From assembly GCA_900498135.1 (NCBI GenBank), contig LR026961.1, positions 347,176-411,175 on the forward strand: a stretch of DNA of 64,000 bases, read 5' to 3'. Position 1 is the stretch's first letter. The number at the start of each line of letters is the position of its first letter. The stretch is from an uncultured Desulfatiglans sp. GTDB taxonomy: Bacteria > Desulfobacterota > DSM-4660 > Desulfatiglandales > Desulfatiglandaceae. The position numbers and the translations under genes were made by a program. The notes beneath the pieces are model-generated. The model ran no database searches. It was not told the DNA's origin and saw only the letters and a program-made list of their open reading frames with translations. Of the stretch, positions 55,989 to 64,000 are shown one piece after another.

Positions 55989-56333
55989 CTATTGCTCGTC
56001 TGCTTCGGTCTTCGCCCCGAACTTCGCGCGCAGGGCATCGGCGATTTCCTTGTCGCCGGGCCTGGGGCTTGCAGCCATACGCCGCTCGGCCTCTTCCCAG
56101 GCAGGCTTCAGGATGTCTGTCATGAAGGTGTCGTTCTCGCTGCTCCAGGCGCTCCACCCGTCGATCCCGATATATTCGTTGTAATGGGTGCGATAATAGG
56201 GGTCATAGATCCTGGCGCCCTTTTCCGGGTCGATCTCGTAGTTCACCCATTTGCCGTCGAAAAGGGCGAAATCCTCGTCTTCGAGCCCCATACCGCGCAG
56301 CAGGGCCTTGTGTTCTTCTTTGATATCCATCAT
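55989..56333 (-). CDS. Hypothetical protein coupled to ABC-F gene (114 aa)
   Basis: Unrecognised. Soluble and acidic, rich in aromatic residues in the middle (DGKWVNYEIDPEKGARIYDP, then YYRTHYNEYIGIDGWSAW) with a helical C terminus (EEAERRMAAS). Its ATG overlaps the ABC-F stop (ATGA), so both are translated together from one mRNA. Two ATG codons at 56333 and 56330 are equally possible. No signal peptide or motif I can name. Confidence 0.7.
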   Translation of the reverse strand: MMDIKEEHKALLRGMGLEDEDFALFDGKWVNYEIDPEKGARIYDPYYRTHYNEYIGIDGWSAWSSENDTFMTDILKPAWEEAERRMAASPRPGDKEIADALRAKFGAKTEADEQ

Positions 56334-58348
56334 GCCTCTTCCAGCACTCCTAATTCGGCCTTCGCGGACTCGAGCTCCTCCTGCCGTGCCTCCCAGCGTT
56401 CAAGCAGATCGGCCAAGTCCCTCCTGGCCTGGTTGTATTGGGTCAGCAGCCTGACCCCTTCAATCTTATCCTTGAAAACCTCCGGATCCGCAAGCCTTTT
56501 TTCGGCATCCGCCTGCAGGGCCTCGAGCTCGGTGATACGGGTTTCAATCCTGGCAAGGTCTGTTTCGATCGGGCGAAGTTTTTCGGAGATCACCCGACGC
56601 CGTTCGGCCCGTTCACGTTTGAGATCCTTCCGATTCGGGCGGGCGCGCCCGTTGGAGGGTTCGGGGGCTTGAAGCGTCGCAGGCGCTCCATTTTGAGGCG
56701 CCGCCGCAGCGGCCGACCCCGACGTCTGCGCCGCTTTTTCGAGCCGTTCCAGGTGCTCGTAATATTCCGTCAGGTTCCCCGGATACTCCTCGACACCCTG
56801 CGGCCCCACGTCCCAGATCTTCGTGGCCAGGCGGTTCACGAAGGACTGGTTGTGCGAGACGAACAGGAGGGTCCCCTGGTAGCCGCTCAACGCGTCGATC
56901 AGCTTCTCGGACGACGTGATGTCCAGGTGGTTGCTCGGCTCGTCCATCACCATCAGGTTCCCGGGCTTGACCAGGAGCTTCGCCAGGGCCACCCGCGCCC
57001 GCTCGCCCCCCGAGAGGACCTCGATCGGCTTGTCCACGTCCGAGCCGGAAAAGAGGAAGGCCCCGCAGACGTTCCGGACGAACGACACGGTTTCATGCGG
57101 CACGACCGTGTAGACCTCCTCGAGAACGGACTTGCGCGGGTCCAGGGTGTCGGAGTGGTGCTGGGCGAAGTAGCCCATCTCCACATTGTGGCCGAGGGCG
57201 ATGCCGCCCTCGTCGGGCGGAAGTTCCCCGGCGATCATCTTGAGGAGCGTGGTCTTCCCGCAGCCGTTCGGGCCGATCACCGCGATGCGCTCGCCCCGCA
57301 TCACCCTGAGATTGACATCCCGGTAAAGGGTCTTGGGGCCGAAGCGCTTCGAAAGCCCCTCGATCCGCAGGACCTCCCTGCCGCTCTGCGGCGGGGCTGG
57401 GAACGTGAAGTGGATGGTCTTCGTCCGTTTGTGCGTCTTGACGATCTCCATCTTTTGGACGAGCTTCAGCTTGCTCTGGGCCTGTCGCGCCTTGGAGGCC
57501 TTCGCCTGGAAGCGCTCGATGAACCGCTGGGCTTCCTTGACCTTCTGCTCCTGGTTACGGGCCTTGGCCTCGAGGGCGCGCTCCTCCTCTTCCCGGGCCT
57601 TGAGGTAAAAGTCATAATCCCCTGAATAGACGCGCATGCCCTCAGTTTCGAAGCTCATGATGCGCTTGACCTGCCGGTTCAAGAACTCCCGGTCATGACT
57701 CACCAGGACCATGGCGCCGGAGTAGGATTGCAGGAATTGCTCCAGCCAGTGAACCGATGGGATGTCCAGGTGGTTCGTGGGTTCGTCGAGGAGGAGGAGG
57801 TCCGGCCTCTGGTAGAGAAGGCCTGCCAGCGCCGCCCGCATCTTCCACCCGCCGCTGAGGGAGGCGATAGGCTGCGAAAACTCCTCCTGTTTGAAGCCGA
57901 GGCCAATCAGGATCTTCTCTGCCTCGTGCAGGGGATACGTCTGTTCGAGGTGGTCGATCCGTCCGTGGAGTTCGGCCAACCGTTCGGCCGACCGGGCCTG
58001 TTCGGCGGGCTCAACGGCACCGCGCAGGGCGGCCTCCGCCTCCTGGACGTCCGCCCGCAGCTGCCTGCGCTGTGGCACGGAGTCGATCACCGCTTGCAGA
58101 AGTGAACCCGAGAGGCTCTCCTGAACATCCTGCGGAAGATATCCGAGCAGCGTCCCCCTGGCGATGCGGATCTCACCCTCATCGGGCGCCATCTCACCGG
58201 TGATGAGCCGGAGAAGGGTGGACTTTCCGGACCCGTTCGGCCCAACCAGGCCGATCCGGTCCCCGGATTCCACCGAAAAACCGACCCCTTCGAATAGGGG
58301 CCGATTGAGAAACGTCAAAGAGAGATTCATGACTGTAACCAGGCTCAT
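56330..58348 (-). CDS. ABC-F family ATPase (Uup/EttA type)
   Basis: 672 aa, two ATP-binding cassettes without membrane segments, the ABC-F plan of translation and ribosome-associated factors. Cassette 1: Walker A GLVGPNGSGKSTLLRL, signature LSGGWKMRAALAGLL, Walker B LLLLDEPTNHLD. The linker helix holds QEQKVKEAQRFIERF. Cassette 2: AVIGPNGCGKTTLLKM, LSGGERARVALAKLL, LMVMDEPSNHLD. A C-terminal coiled coil (RITELEALQADAEKRL, ~590-670) resembles Uup. ATG at 58348 follows AGGTGG. Which ABC-F subgroup, and whether it gives antibiotic resistance, is not clear. Confidence 0.95.
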   Translation of the reverse strand: MSLVTVMNLSLTFLNRPLFEGVGFSVESGDRIGLVGPNGSGKSTLLRLITGEMAPDEGEIRIARGTLLGYLPQDVQESLSGSLLQAVIDSVPQRRQLRADVQEAEAALRGAVEPAEQARSAERLAELHGRIDHLEQTYPLHEAEKILIGLGFKQEEFSQPIASLSGGWKMRAALAGLLYQRPDLLLLDEPTNHLDIPSVHWLEQFLQSYSGAMVLVSHDREFLNRQVKRIMSFETEGMRVYSGDYDFYLKAREEEERALEAKARNQEQKVKEAQRFIERFQAKASKARQAQSKLKLVQKMEIVKTHKRTKTIHFTFPAPPQSGREVLRIEGLSKRFGPKTLYRDVNLRVMRGERIAVIGPNGCGKTTLLKMIAGELPPDEGGIALGHNVEMGYFAQHHSDTLDPRKSVLEEVYTVVPHETVSFVRNVCGAFLFSGSDVDKPIEVLSGGERARVALAKLLVKPGNLMVMDEPSNHLDITSSEKLIDALSGYQGTLLFVSHNQSFVNRLATKIWDVGPQGVEEYPGNLTEYYEHLERLEKAAQTSGSAAAAAPQNGAPATLQAPEPSNGRARPNRKDLKRERAERRRVISEKLRPIETDLARIETRITELEALQADAEKRLADPEVFKDKIEGVRLLTQYNQARRDLADLLERWEARQEELESAKAELGVLEEA

Positions 58349-59030
58349 GTGCCGCTCGTTCCACCTCAAAGGGAAATATGACCGTTTTGCGGTAACCCTT
58401 TTTTATGGCAGATGAGAGGCGAAAGGTCAAGCTGCGTGCTGAACCAAAAAGGGCCGCACCGGCAAAGCACCGTCAGGCATAGGAGACAAGTCGGACTCGA
58501 TTTTACGGACCAAGGCCTTCTGGCTTTCTGCACAAGGCCAGCCTCGTGCATGCCCCTGCTCGAAACAGGCGGCCGAACCCCTGTATCTTACCAAACCCCT
58601 CGCCCACGTTTTCGGAACCAGGAGCATAATACCAAGTTCTAAGGGTGCGAACAAACCGTCCGCTAAGAACCGAGAGTGCCTTCCACATCAGGCCGTTTAC
58701 CTGTTTGCGCCGAGCCGTGCACTGAAAAAGATGCATCGATGCATCAGATGCCAGGCGGTATCCCCGCGTACCACCTTCTTTCGCATCCCCAGGCATAGAA
58801 GAAGAGTTTTTCACCTCCGCCTGCGCCAGGGTTTCGGTTCTATACAAGTCTATATAATAACACTACTTTTCTGCACCAATTTCCCGATGGAAACATTGGC
58901 TTCGTCCATTTTCCGCCCATTCGGCACAAATCTTGATTGTGCCCGTAAATGATCACTACACTCCGCGCGGGCAGGAGCGCGGGTACAGATCTGCAATCAC
59001 CGAATTTCGCATCTTTGAATGGAGTAAAAT
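58349..59030. other. Intergenic region between ABC-F and AT-rich lipoprotein
   Basis: 682 bp with divergent flanking genes. Short open frames are present on both strands but have no ribosome sites or recognisable families. I see no repeat of the dispersed family here. It must contain both promoters. Confidence 0.4.
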
Positions 59031-59645
59031 ATGAGGATTGTAAAATTTTTGATGTGTACTATCACTATTCTGGCTGCCTTAGGCTGTACAAATGTATACC
59101 AAATCCCTCCATCCTTGGCACCGGATCAGCGTGCGCAACTTTCCAATTCACCATATTCACAACTTGTAATCGGTATAGATGTCGTTCCTTGCACTTATAG
59201 TGAACAGTACTTGCCTGAATATATAGCTAATCAATTCAAAATGCTGCTTATTAATAGCAAACTTTTCAAAGAAGTTGGGTTTACCAGCGAAATACAAAAT
59301 CCACCAGATCTTATTGTAAAACTACACTCGAGTTCACATCGACCTATGTGTGCTACGGGTGAAGCATGCGCCATGATCATGACACTTGGTCTCATACCAC
59401 TCAAAGGCAGTGATAATATAAGATACGATTATACAATTTATAACCCGAGCAGTTCAAATAATATTGACCTTGATTTCACCTACATTCAAAAATCTTACTT
59501 TGGACTATCCACTATCCTAATGAGTATGTCATCCAATTGGTCTTCATTTCCCGAAGAGAAACGTAACTATGAGTTATTTGCCTATGAATTGGTTTCAAGG
59601 AAAAACGAAATTTTAGATTTGCTCAATGGCACAAAATTTGACTGA
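59031..59645 (+). CDS. AT-rich lipoprotein, unknown function
   Basis: 204 aa. Lipobox in MCTITILAALGCTNVYQIPP, so anchored to a membrane from the periplasmic side. The rest, such as SPYSQLVIGIDVVPCTYSEQ and CATGEACAMIMTLGLIPLKG, resembles no family I can name; it has the general look of small outer-membrane lipoproteins with a DUF-type fold. Codons are AT-rich (AAA, ATT, TAT common) compared with the ABC-F and RHS genes on both sides, suggesting a foreign origin. ATG follows TGGAGT. Confidence 0.7.
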   Translation: MRIVKFLMCTITILAALGCTNVYQIPPSLAPDQRAQLSNSPYSQLVIGIDVVPCTYSEQYLPEYIANQFKMLLINSKLFKEVGFTSEIQNPPDLIVKLHSSSHRPMCATGEACAMIMTLGLIPLKGSDNIRYDYTIYNPSSSNNIDLDFTYIQKSYFGLSTILMSMSSNWSSFPEEKRNYELFAYELVSRKNEILDLLNGTKFD

Positions 59646-59679
59646 GATACCTCCTGTACGATCAAATTTACTGTTCAGG

Positions 59680-59852
59680 AACGAGGATGCTTCGCCATAC
59701 ACTGGGCATGCCCAGTCCCACCGGTTCACCGCTGGTCCCGGCTTGGCCAATATCGCGGTAATCAAGCGCTTGCGCGAAAGCCACCCGTGGATTGCGACAC
59801 AACGGAAGATCCGGATTGACAACGGGATTGGCTGAAAAGACCGTTTTCGGAC
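59680..59852. repeat. Dispersed inverted-repeat element, copy H, with a double-hairpin unit
   Basis: A diverged copy more than 26 kb from the others. It contains the complement of the nested unit (CCCAGTCCCACCGG, GGTCCCGG), then CTTGGCCAATATCGCGGTAA, TCAAGCGCTTGCGCGAAAG and TTGGCTGAAAAGACCGTTTTCGGAC minus the last bases, as in copies B and E; the palindromic centre is lost. The rest of the 59646-60030 gap holds nothing recognised except the ribosome site of the next gene. Confidence 0.6.
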
Positions 59853-60030
59853 CGTAACCAGGCAAGTGCATCGAAGCGGACTCGAACGAGTGATCACTGA
59901 CCGATTGGATCGCCCAAAGACCTTGAACCTCTAACCGGACTCGCCCCCCGTGCCATTATGAAGGCCACAGAGTCTGAAAGCAGGCACCCCGTTTCCCCGG
60001 GGCCTGCGGCCTTCCCGAGGGGGTTGGATC

Positions 60031-63000
60031 GTGAACCGGCTGTTCGAACTCGGTGCGGGTCTCCGCCCGATTGCGTGGGTGTTGGGATGGATGCTGATGG
60101 TGACAACGATTCCGGGGGTTGAAACAAGCTACGGCAAGACCGCTGTGGGGAGCGATGCCGGGATGATTGGAGCCGGATGCGAGGCAGGATGGCTCGCCGC
60201 CGCTTCCAGCGCCTCGATATGCCCGCTCAATGAAGACCTGCCGGGTCCGGAGGCGATGCTCGAACAGCGCTCAGCATCCCCCAAACCCACTCCCGAACCC
60301 CCGGAACCCCCTCAGGATGATCCTCAGCGGAGCAGCCCGGCCGAACCCATGCCCTCCGATCAGGATACGAGCGGCGCCCTTGGGGTGCTGCTCCCGGGAA
60401 TCCCCTCTTTCGGGGGGTCGGCCGCCTGCGCCATCCCGATCCTCGTTCCGCCCGGCCGCTGCGCCCTCTCCCCTGAACTCGCCCTTGCCTATGACAGTTC
60501 CCGCGCAAACGGCTGGCTCGGCGTCGGCTGGGCGCTCGATCTCGGCGCCATTCAGCGCTCGACCAAACACGGTCTGGACTACCGCTCTGATGACTTCGTC
60601 GCCACGATCAGAGGCACCTCCTCCGACCTGGTCCCAAGGTCCGCATGGGGCCAGGGATACTACGGCGAACGGATCGAGGGGGCCTTCTCGAAGTTCTACC
60701 GCAATCCCTCTTCCGGCGGCTGGGAGGTCCAATCGCGGGAGGGCCTGAGGTACTTTTACGGATCGAGCGCCGCCTCCAGGCAGGAAGGCTCCGCCGGCAT
60801 CTTCAAGTGGTGCCTCGACCGGGTCGAAGACCCCAACGGGAACTTCATGACGGTCAGCTACCGCAAGGACCAGGGGGAGATCTACCCCCACCGGGTGGCT
60901 TACACCGGGAACCGCACCCTTGGCCCATCGAACCGGGTCGAGTTCGCGACCGAAGACCGCCCGGACAAGCCCCTTTCCTATCCGGGGCATGACAAAGCCG
61001 TGACCGCTCAGCGCTTGAAGACCATCGATGTTTATGCCGGCAGCCAGCTGGTCCGGCGCTATGTCCTCGCCTACGAGCAGGGCCGCGCCACGGGCCGCTC
61101 CCGGCTCCTTTCCATCACCCAGTACGGCACCGACGGCAAGACGGCACTCCCCCCGGCCGCCTTCGGGTGGCAGGAGGGCGGCACCGGCTGGGATGAGGGC
61201 GGGAGCCTGAACGATTTCGGTTTCGCGGCTTATCCCCACACCGGTCTGTACATGGGCTGGGAGTACGGCGTCCACATCAACTACTATGACCGCCACCCCG
61301 TCATGACGGGGGATTTCAACGGGGACGGCCGGACCGATATCGGACGGCTGACCTGCACCGGGGCGATCTTCTATGTCCGTACGCCGGAAGGAGGCTGGAA
61401 GAAGATCCAGGAGATCGTCGACGAGCGGATCGGAAACTGCCACCTGATCGAAGGCGCCCAGTGGTCCGTGATCACCGGGGATTTCAACGGGGACGGCCGG
61501 ACCGATATCGGACGGGTCCATGACACGGGGGTCCGGATCTATTTCGCCGCAGGGGGCGATGCCTGGCAGCGGATGCCCGATCTGGCCGATTTCGGGGCCG
61601 GGGCCTATCCCTGCTGGTCCTGCTATCCGATCTTCACCGGGGACTTCGACGGGGACGGGCGGACCGACATCGCCCGGGCGGGAGGCAACGGGATCTGCGT
61701 CTACCGCTCGAAGGGAGACGGACAGTGGGCCCCCTTCGCCTCGATCGAAGGGGATCTGAGCACCGGACAGGGCTACACCGACTCGAGCCTTTTCCCGATG
61801 CTGATCGGGGATTTCAACGGGGACGGGCGCACCGACATCGGACGAATCCATTCCTCGGGGATGCGGGTCTACTTCTCGGACCCTGCGACGGGATGGCGCC
61901 GGATGCCGGACGTCTCCGAGTTCGGGCGCAATGTGGGATACGTGAACGCCGGTCAGTACCCGGTCTTCATCGGGGACTTCAACGGGGATGGCAAGAGCGA
62001 TGTCGGCCGCGTCCACACCCGCGGGGTCGGGGTTGTGCTTTCGAAGGGCGACGGGCAGTGGGAGCGCGTCTCAGATATCAACGGCGACCTCGGTCTCGAC
62101 CAGGGATACACCAGCACGGGGACCCATCCGATGGTCCTCGGGGACTTCAACGGGGATGGCAAAATCGATATCGGCCGGGCCGGGGACCAGCAGATCCGCC
62201 TGTACCGCTTCCAAGGCGTCGAGGGCTGGGCCGCCCTCCAACCCCTCGCCCGGTTCACCAAGGGCCAGGGCTATTCCAGCACGATGAAGTACCCTATCCT
62301 CACCGGGGACTTCGACGGGGATGCCAAGACCGATATCGCCCGCATCGACGAGCAGCAGACAGGCCTCTCGCTCTCCAAAGGCCCCTTCCCCGACCTGCTG
62401 AGCGCCATGAGGGGCAATCTTGGTGGAGGGACCCAGATCACCTACGTGCCCTCCTCCCGCTACGCCAACACCCTCCTTCCCTTCCGGGTCTATACGGTGT
62501 CCAACATCACGAGCGATGACGGCTTCGGCAACCGTTCGACCTCCGGCTACACCTACGCCGGGGGGTATTTCGATGCCGCCGACCGGGAGTTTCGCGGCTT
62601 CGCCTATGTCCGGAGGCAAGACCCGGATGGCAGCACGCACGAGACCTGGTACCATCAGGACCGGCACCTGAAAGGCCGCCCCTACTGCCAGGTCCACCGC
62701 GGGCCCGATGGCGGACCCATCCTGGCCGAGGAGCATTCCACCTGGGAAAAGCCCTTTGTGGACCCGGACGAAGCCAGCGTCCATGCGCGCCTCTCCTGGA
62801 AGCAGACCTGCTCCTATGACTACGAAGACGGCAAGACCTATAAGGTCTCTACCGAGCAGGGGCACTCCTACGACGAGACAAACGGCCATCTCGTCTGCAC
62901 CTGGCAAAGGGCGACCGGCACCCCCACCCTGGCCCGGATGTGGACCTACCAGAACCTCGGCGGGTGGCTCTGGCGCCTTGCGGAGGAAACCCTCTTCGAG

Positions 63001-64000
63001 GGGCGGGCGGCAGGGAAGGATTACGACTGGATCCCCATCCGGAAAAAACGCTGCGGCTATGATGCCGGCACGGGCAACCGCCTCTGGGAGGAGGCCTGGC
63101 TTGACGGAGGGAAGAGCCCCCGCACCACCTTTGGCTATGACGCCTGCGGCAACCTGACCCGGGTGACCGATCCCCTGGGCCGCAGCACGCACACGACCTA
63201 TGACACCGAGACCTGCACCTTCCCCGTCAAGTTCACCTATCCCCGGACGGCAGCCATCGATCACGTGGTCGAGAAGGGCTACGATGCCCGCTTCGGCTCC
63301 CTTTTGTGGGAAAAGGATGAAAACGGCCGCCTCATCCAGTATGCCTACGACCCGCTCGGACGCCTCGTCCAAACCGCCTATCCGGACGGAGGGGTCACCT
63401 GGTCGAGCTACGGATTCGAAAGCCTTCCGCGATACACCGCCACGGCCCGCCTTCAAGACAGCGAAGGGAGCGTGCAGGCCGAATATGTCTATGTCGATGG
63501 TCTTGGCCGCCCCATCCAGACCATCGGCTTCGGTGAAGAAGGAAAGCCTGTCATCGCCTACCGCCATTACGATGCGATGGGCCGGGAGGATCTGACGGCC
63601 GGCCCTTATTTCCTCGAGGACGGCAAGCCGCCCGCCCGCTACCCCTATCGGCAGACGGTCTACGACGAGCGCGGGCGCCCGCTCTGGGTCATCGGCCCGG
63701 ACGGCGAACACGGCCAGATCGCCACGGCCTACACCTATCAGGGCCTTTCCACAAGCGTGTGGGGGCCCGACGGCACCGGGAAGACGATCTTCAAAGACGC
63801 CCTCGGCCGCGTTCTCCAGGTCGTCGAACAGGCCGAAAACAGCTCTCTTTATACCCGCTACACCTACAACGCGGCCGGCGACCTGCTGAAGGTCATCGAT
63901 CACGAGGGCAACCAGACGCAGATCGTCTACGACACCCTGGGCCGAAAGACCGCCATGCAGGATCCTGATATGGGCGCGTGGCGATACGCCTATGACCCGA
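60031..64000 (+). CDS. SpvB/FG-GAP/RHS-repeat secreted protein, N-terminal 1,323 residues (3' end outside window)
   Basis: GTG start at 60031 after GAGGGGG; signal peptide with a basic start and a WVLGWMLMVTTIPG core. A Pro-rich linker leads to an SpvB/TcaC-like N-terminal domain from ~residue 125 (SFGGSAACAIPILVPPGR, AYDSSRANGWLGVGWALDLG). Seven FG-GAP/VCBS repeats follow (~425-775), each with a GDFNGDGRTDIGR-type calcium loop every ~56 residues. Then a TcdB-type middle and, after ~1000, RHS/YD repeats (TRVTDPLGRSTHTTYD, NGRLIQYAYDPLGRLV), ending DPDMGAWRYAYDP at the window edge. The open frame has no stop. Such proteins deliver C-terminal toxins or form shells; the payload lies beyond this window. 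Confidence 0.93.
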   Translation, partial: MNRLFELGAGLRPIAWVLGWMLMVTTIPGVETSYGKTAVGSDAGMIGAGCEAGWLAAASSASICPLNEDLPGPEAMLEQRSASPKPTPEPPEPPQDDPQRSSPAEPMPSDQDTSGALGVLLPGIPSFGGSAACAIPILVPPGRCALSPELALAYDSSRANGWLGVGWALDLGAIQRSTKHGLDYRSDDFVATIRGTSSDLVPRSAWGQGYYGERIEGAFSKFYRNPSSGGWEVQSREGLRYFYGSSAASRQEGSAGIFKWCLDRVEDPNGNFMTVSYRKDQGEIYPHRVAYTGNRTLGPSNRVEFATEDRPDKPLSYPGHDKAVTAQRLKTIDVYAGSQLVRRYVLAYEQGRATGRSRLLSITQYGTDGKTALPPAAFGWQEGGTGWDEGGSLNDFGFAAYPHTGLYMGWEYGVHINYYDRHPVMTGDFNGDGRTDIGRLTCTGAIFYVRTPEGGWKKIQEIVDERIGNCHLIEGAQWSVITGDFNGDGRTDIGRVHDTGVRIYFAAGGDAWQRMPDLADFGAGAYPCWSCYPIFTGDFDGDGRTDIARAGGNGICVYRSKGDGQWAPFASIEGDLSTGQGYTDSSLFPMLIGDFNGDGRTDIGRIHSSGMRVYFSDPATGWRRMPDVSEFGRNVGYVNAGQYPVFIGDFNGDGKSDVGRVHTRGVGVVLSKGDGQWERVSDINGDLGLDQGYTSTGTHPMVLGDFNGDGKIDIGRAGDQQIRLYRFQGVEGWAALQPLARFTKGQGYSSTMKYPILTGDFDGDAKTDIARIDEQQTGLSLSKGPFPDLLSAMRGNLGGGTQITYVPSSRYANTLLPFRVYTVSNITSDDGFGNRSTSGYTYAGGYFDAADREFRGFAYVRRQDPDGSTHETWYHQDRHLKGRPYCQVHRGPDGGPILAEEHSTWEKPFVDPDEASVHARLSWKQTCSYDYEDGKTYKVSTEQGHSYDETNGHLVCTWQRATGTPTLARMWTYQNLGGWLWRLAEETLFEGRAAGKDYDWIPIRKKRCGYDAGTGNRLWEEAWLDGGKSPRTTFGYDACGNLTRVTDPLGRSTHTTYDTETCTFPVKFTYPRTAAIDHVVEKGYDARFGSLLWEKDENGRLIQYAYDPLGRLVQTAYPDGGVTWSSYGFESLPRYTATARLQDSEGSVQAEYVYVDGLGRPIQTIGFGEEGKPVIAYRHYDAMGREDLTAGPYFLEDGKPPARYPYRQTVYDERGRPLWVIGPDGEHGQIATAYTYQGLSTSVWGPDGTGKTIFKDALGRVLQVVEQAENSSLYTRYTYNAAGDLLKVIDHEGNQTQIVYDTLGRKTAMQDPDMGAWRYAYDP

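Noticed and set aside
53475..56672. 1,065-residue plus-strand open frame
   Set aside because: It is antisense to the helicase and ABC-F genes, has no domain signature, and arises from high GC and codon bias.
60227..63903. Long leftward open frames opposite the RHS gene
   Set aside because: The plus frame gives SpvB, FG-GAP and RHS motifs throughout; the minus frames are low-complexity complements of the repeats.
1..64000. CRISPR array, prophage, IS element or riboswitch
   Set aside because: No regularly spaced direct repeats, phage structural genes, transposase gene or known aptamer pattern was recognised anywhere in the window.

Overview
The window looks like a chromosome segment of a mesophilic anaerobic Desulfobacterota (former Deltaproteobacteria), probably a sulfate reducer or relative. 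The core is GC-rich with AT-rich islands. It carries acyl-CoA dehydrogenases under an IclR regulator, a SEC-C methionine aminopeptidase, many lipoproteins and sensory proteins, and Gram-negative envelope genes (heptose activation, lipid A aminoarabinose transfer). The lineage is inferred from gene content only; no rRNA is present.

Layout. 1-11.8 kb is compact core DNA: the dnaE 3' part, crotonase, an AmpG-like transporter, map, queG, a flavoprotein, a methyltransferase/hydrolase pair, an HNH protein and a HIT protein. 11.8-16 kb is a leftward acyl-CoA set (iclR-type regulator, two acyl-CoA dehydrogenases, an M48/YgjP-like metalloprotease). 16-29 kb is an accessory zone with two small Cys-rich proteins, a PAS histidine kinase/NarL-type regulator pair, a degenerate receiver, a cupin, two secreted proteins, a malic enzyme-phosphotransacetylase fusion (maeB), a DUF3313-like lipoprotein and an M6-like metalloprotease interrupted by one in-frame TGA followed by a SECIS-like hairpin. 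29.6-38.8 kb is a sensing island: a BMP-type binding protein fused to a Cache-like domain, a family 5 binding protein, and two chemoreceptors, one overlapping a periplasmic binding protein gene by ATGA; no permease or ATPase genes accompany the binding proteins.

39-50.5 kb holds a partly decayed polymyxin-resistance type region. An arnB'-'arnA deletion fusion and arnD are pseudogenes; arnT, an ArnE-like SMR protein and an OmpR-type two-component pair are intact. Next to it are a full MFS transporter, a decayed paralogue of it, and a DedA-PAP2-LssY fusion. 51-58.4 kb returns to housekeeping genes: tRNA-Arg(ACG), rfaE2, comF-like, a YkgJ-like protein, a helicase-exonuclease that looks like a MrfA-MrfB fusion, and an ABC-F ATPase. 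The right end holds an AT-rich lipoprotein and the first 1.3 kilo-residues of a secreted SpvB/FG-GAP/RHS protein that runs off the window.

A family of about 135-bp imperfect inverted repeats (ends TCCGGAAATG, centre GGCGACCTGCAGGTCGCC) is scattered through intergenic gaps from 13.9 to 33.3 kb and again at 59.7 kb. Some copies contain a nested 52-bp double-hairpin unit. I regard this repeat family and the possible selenocysteine metalloprotease as the two observations most worth following up.
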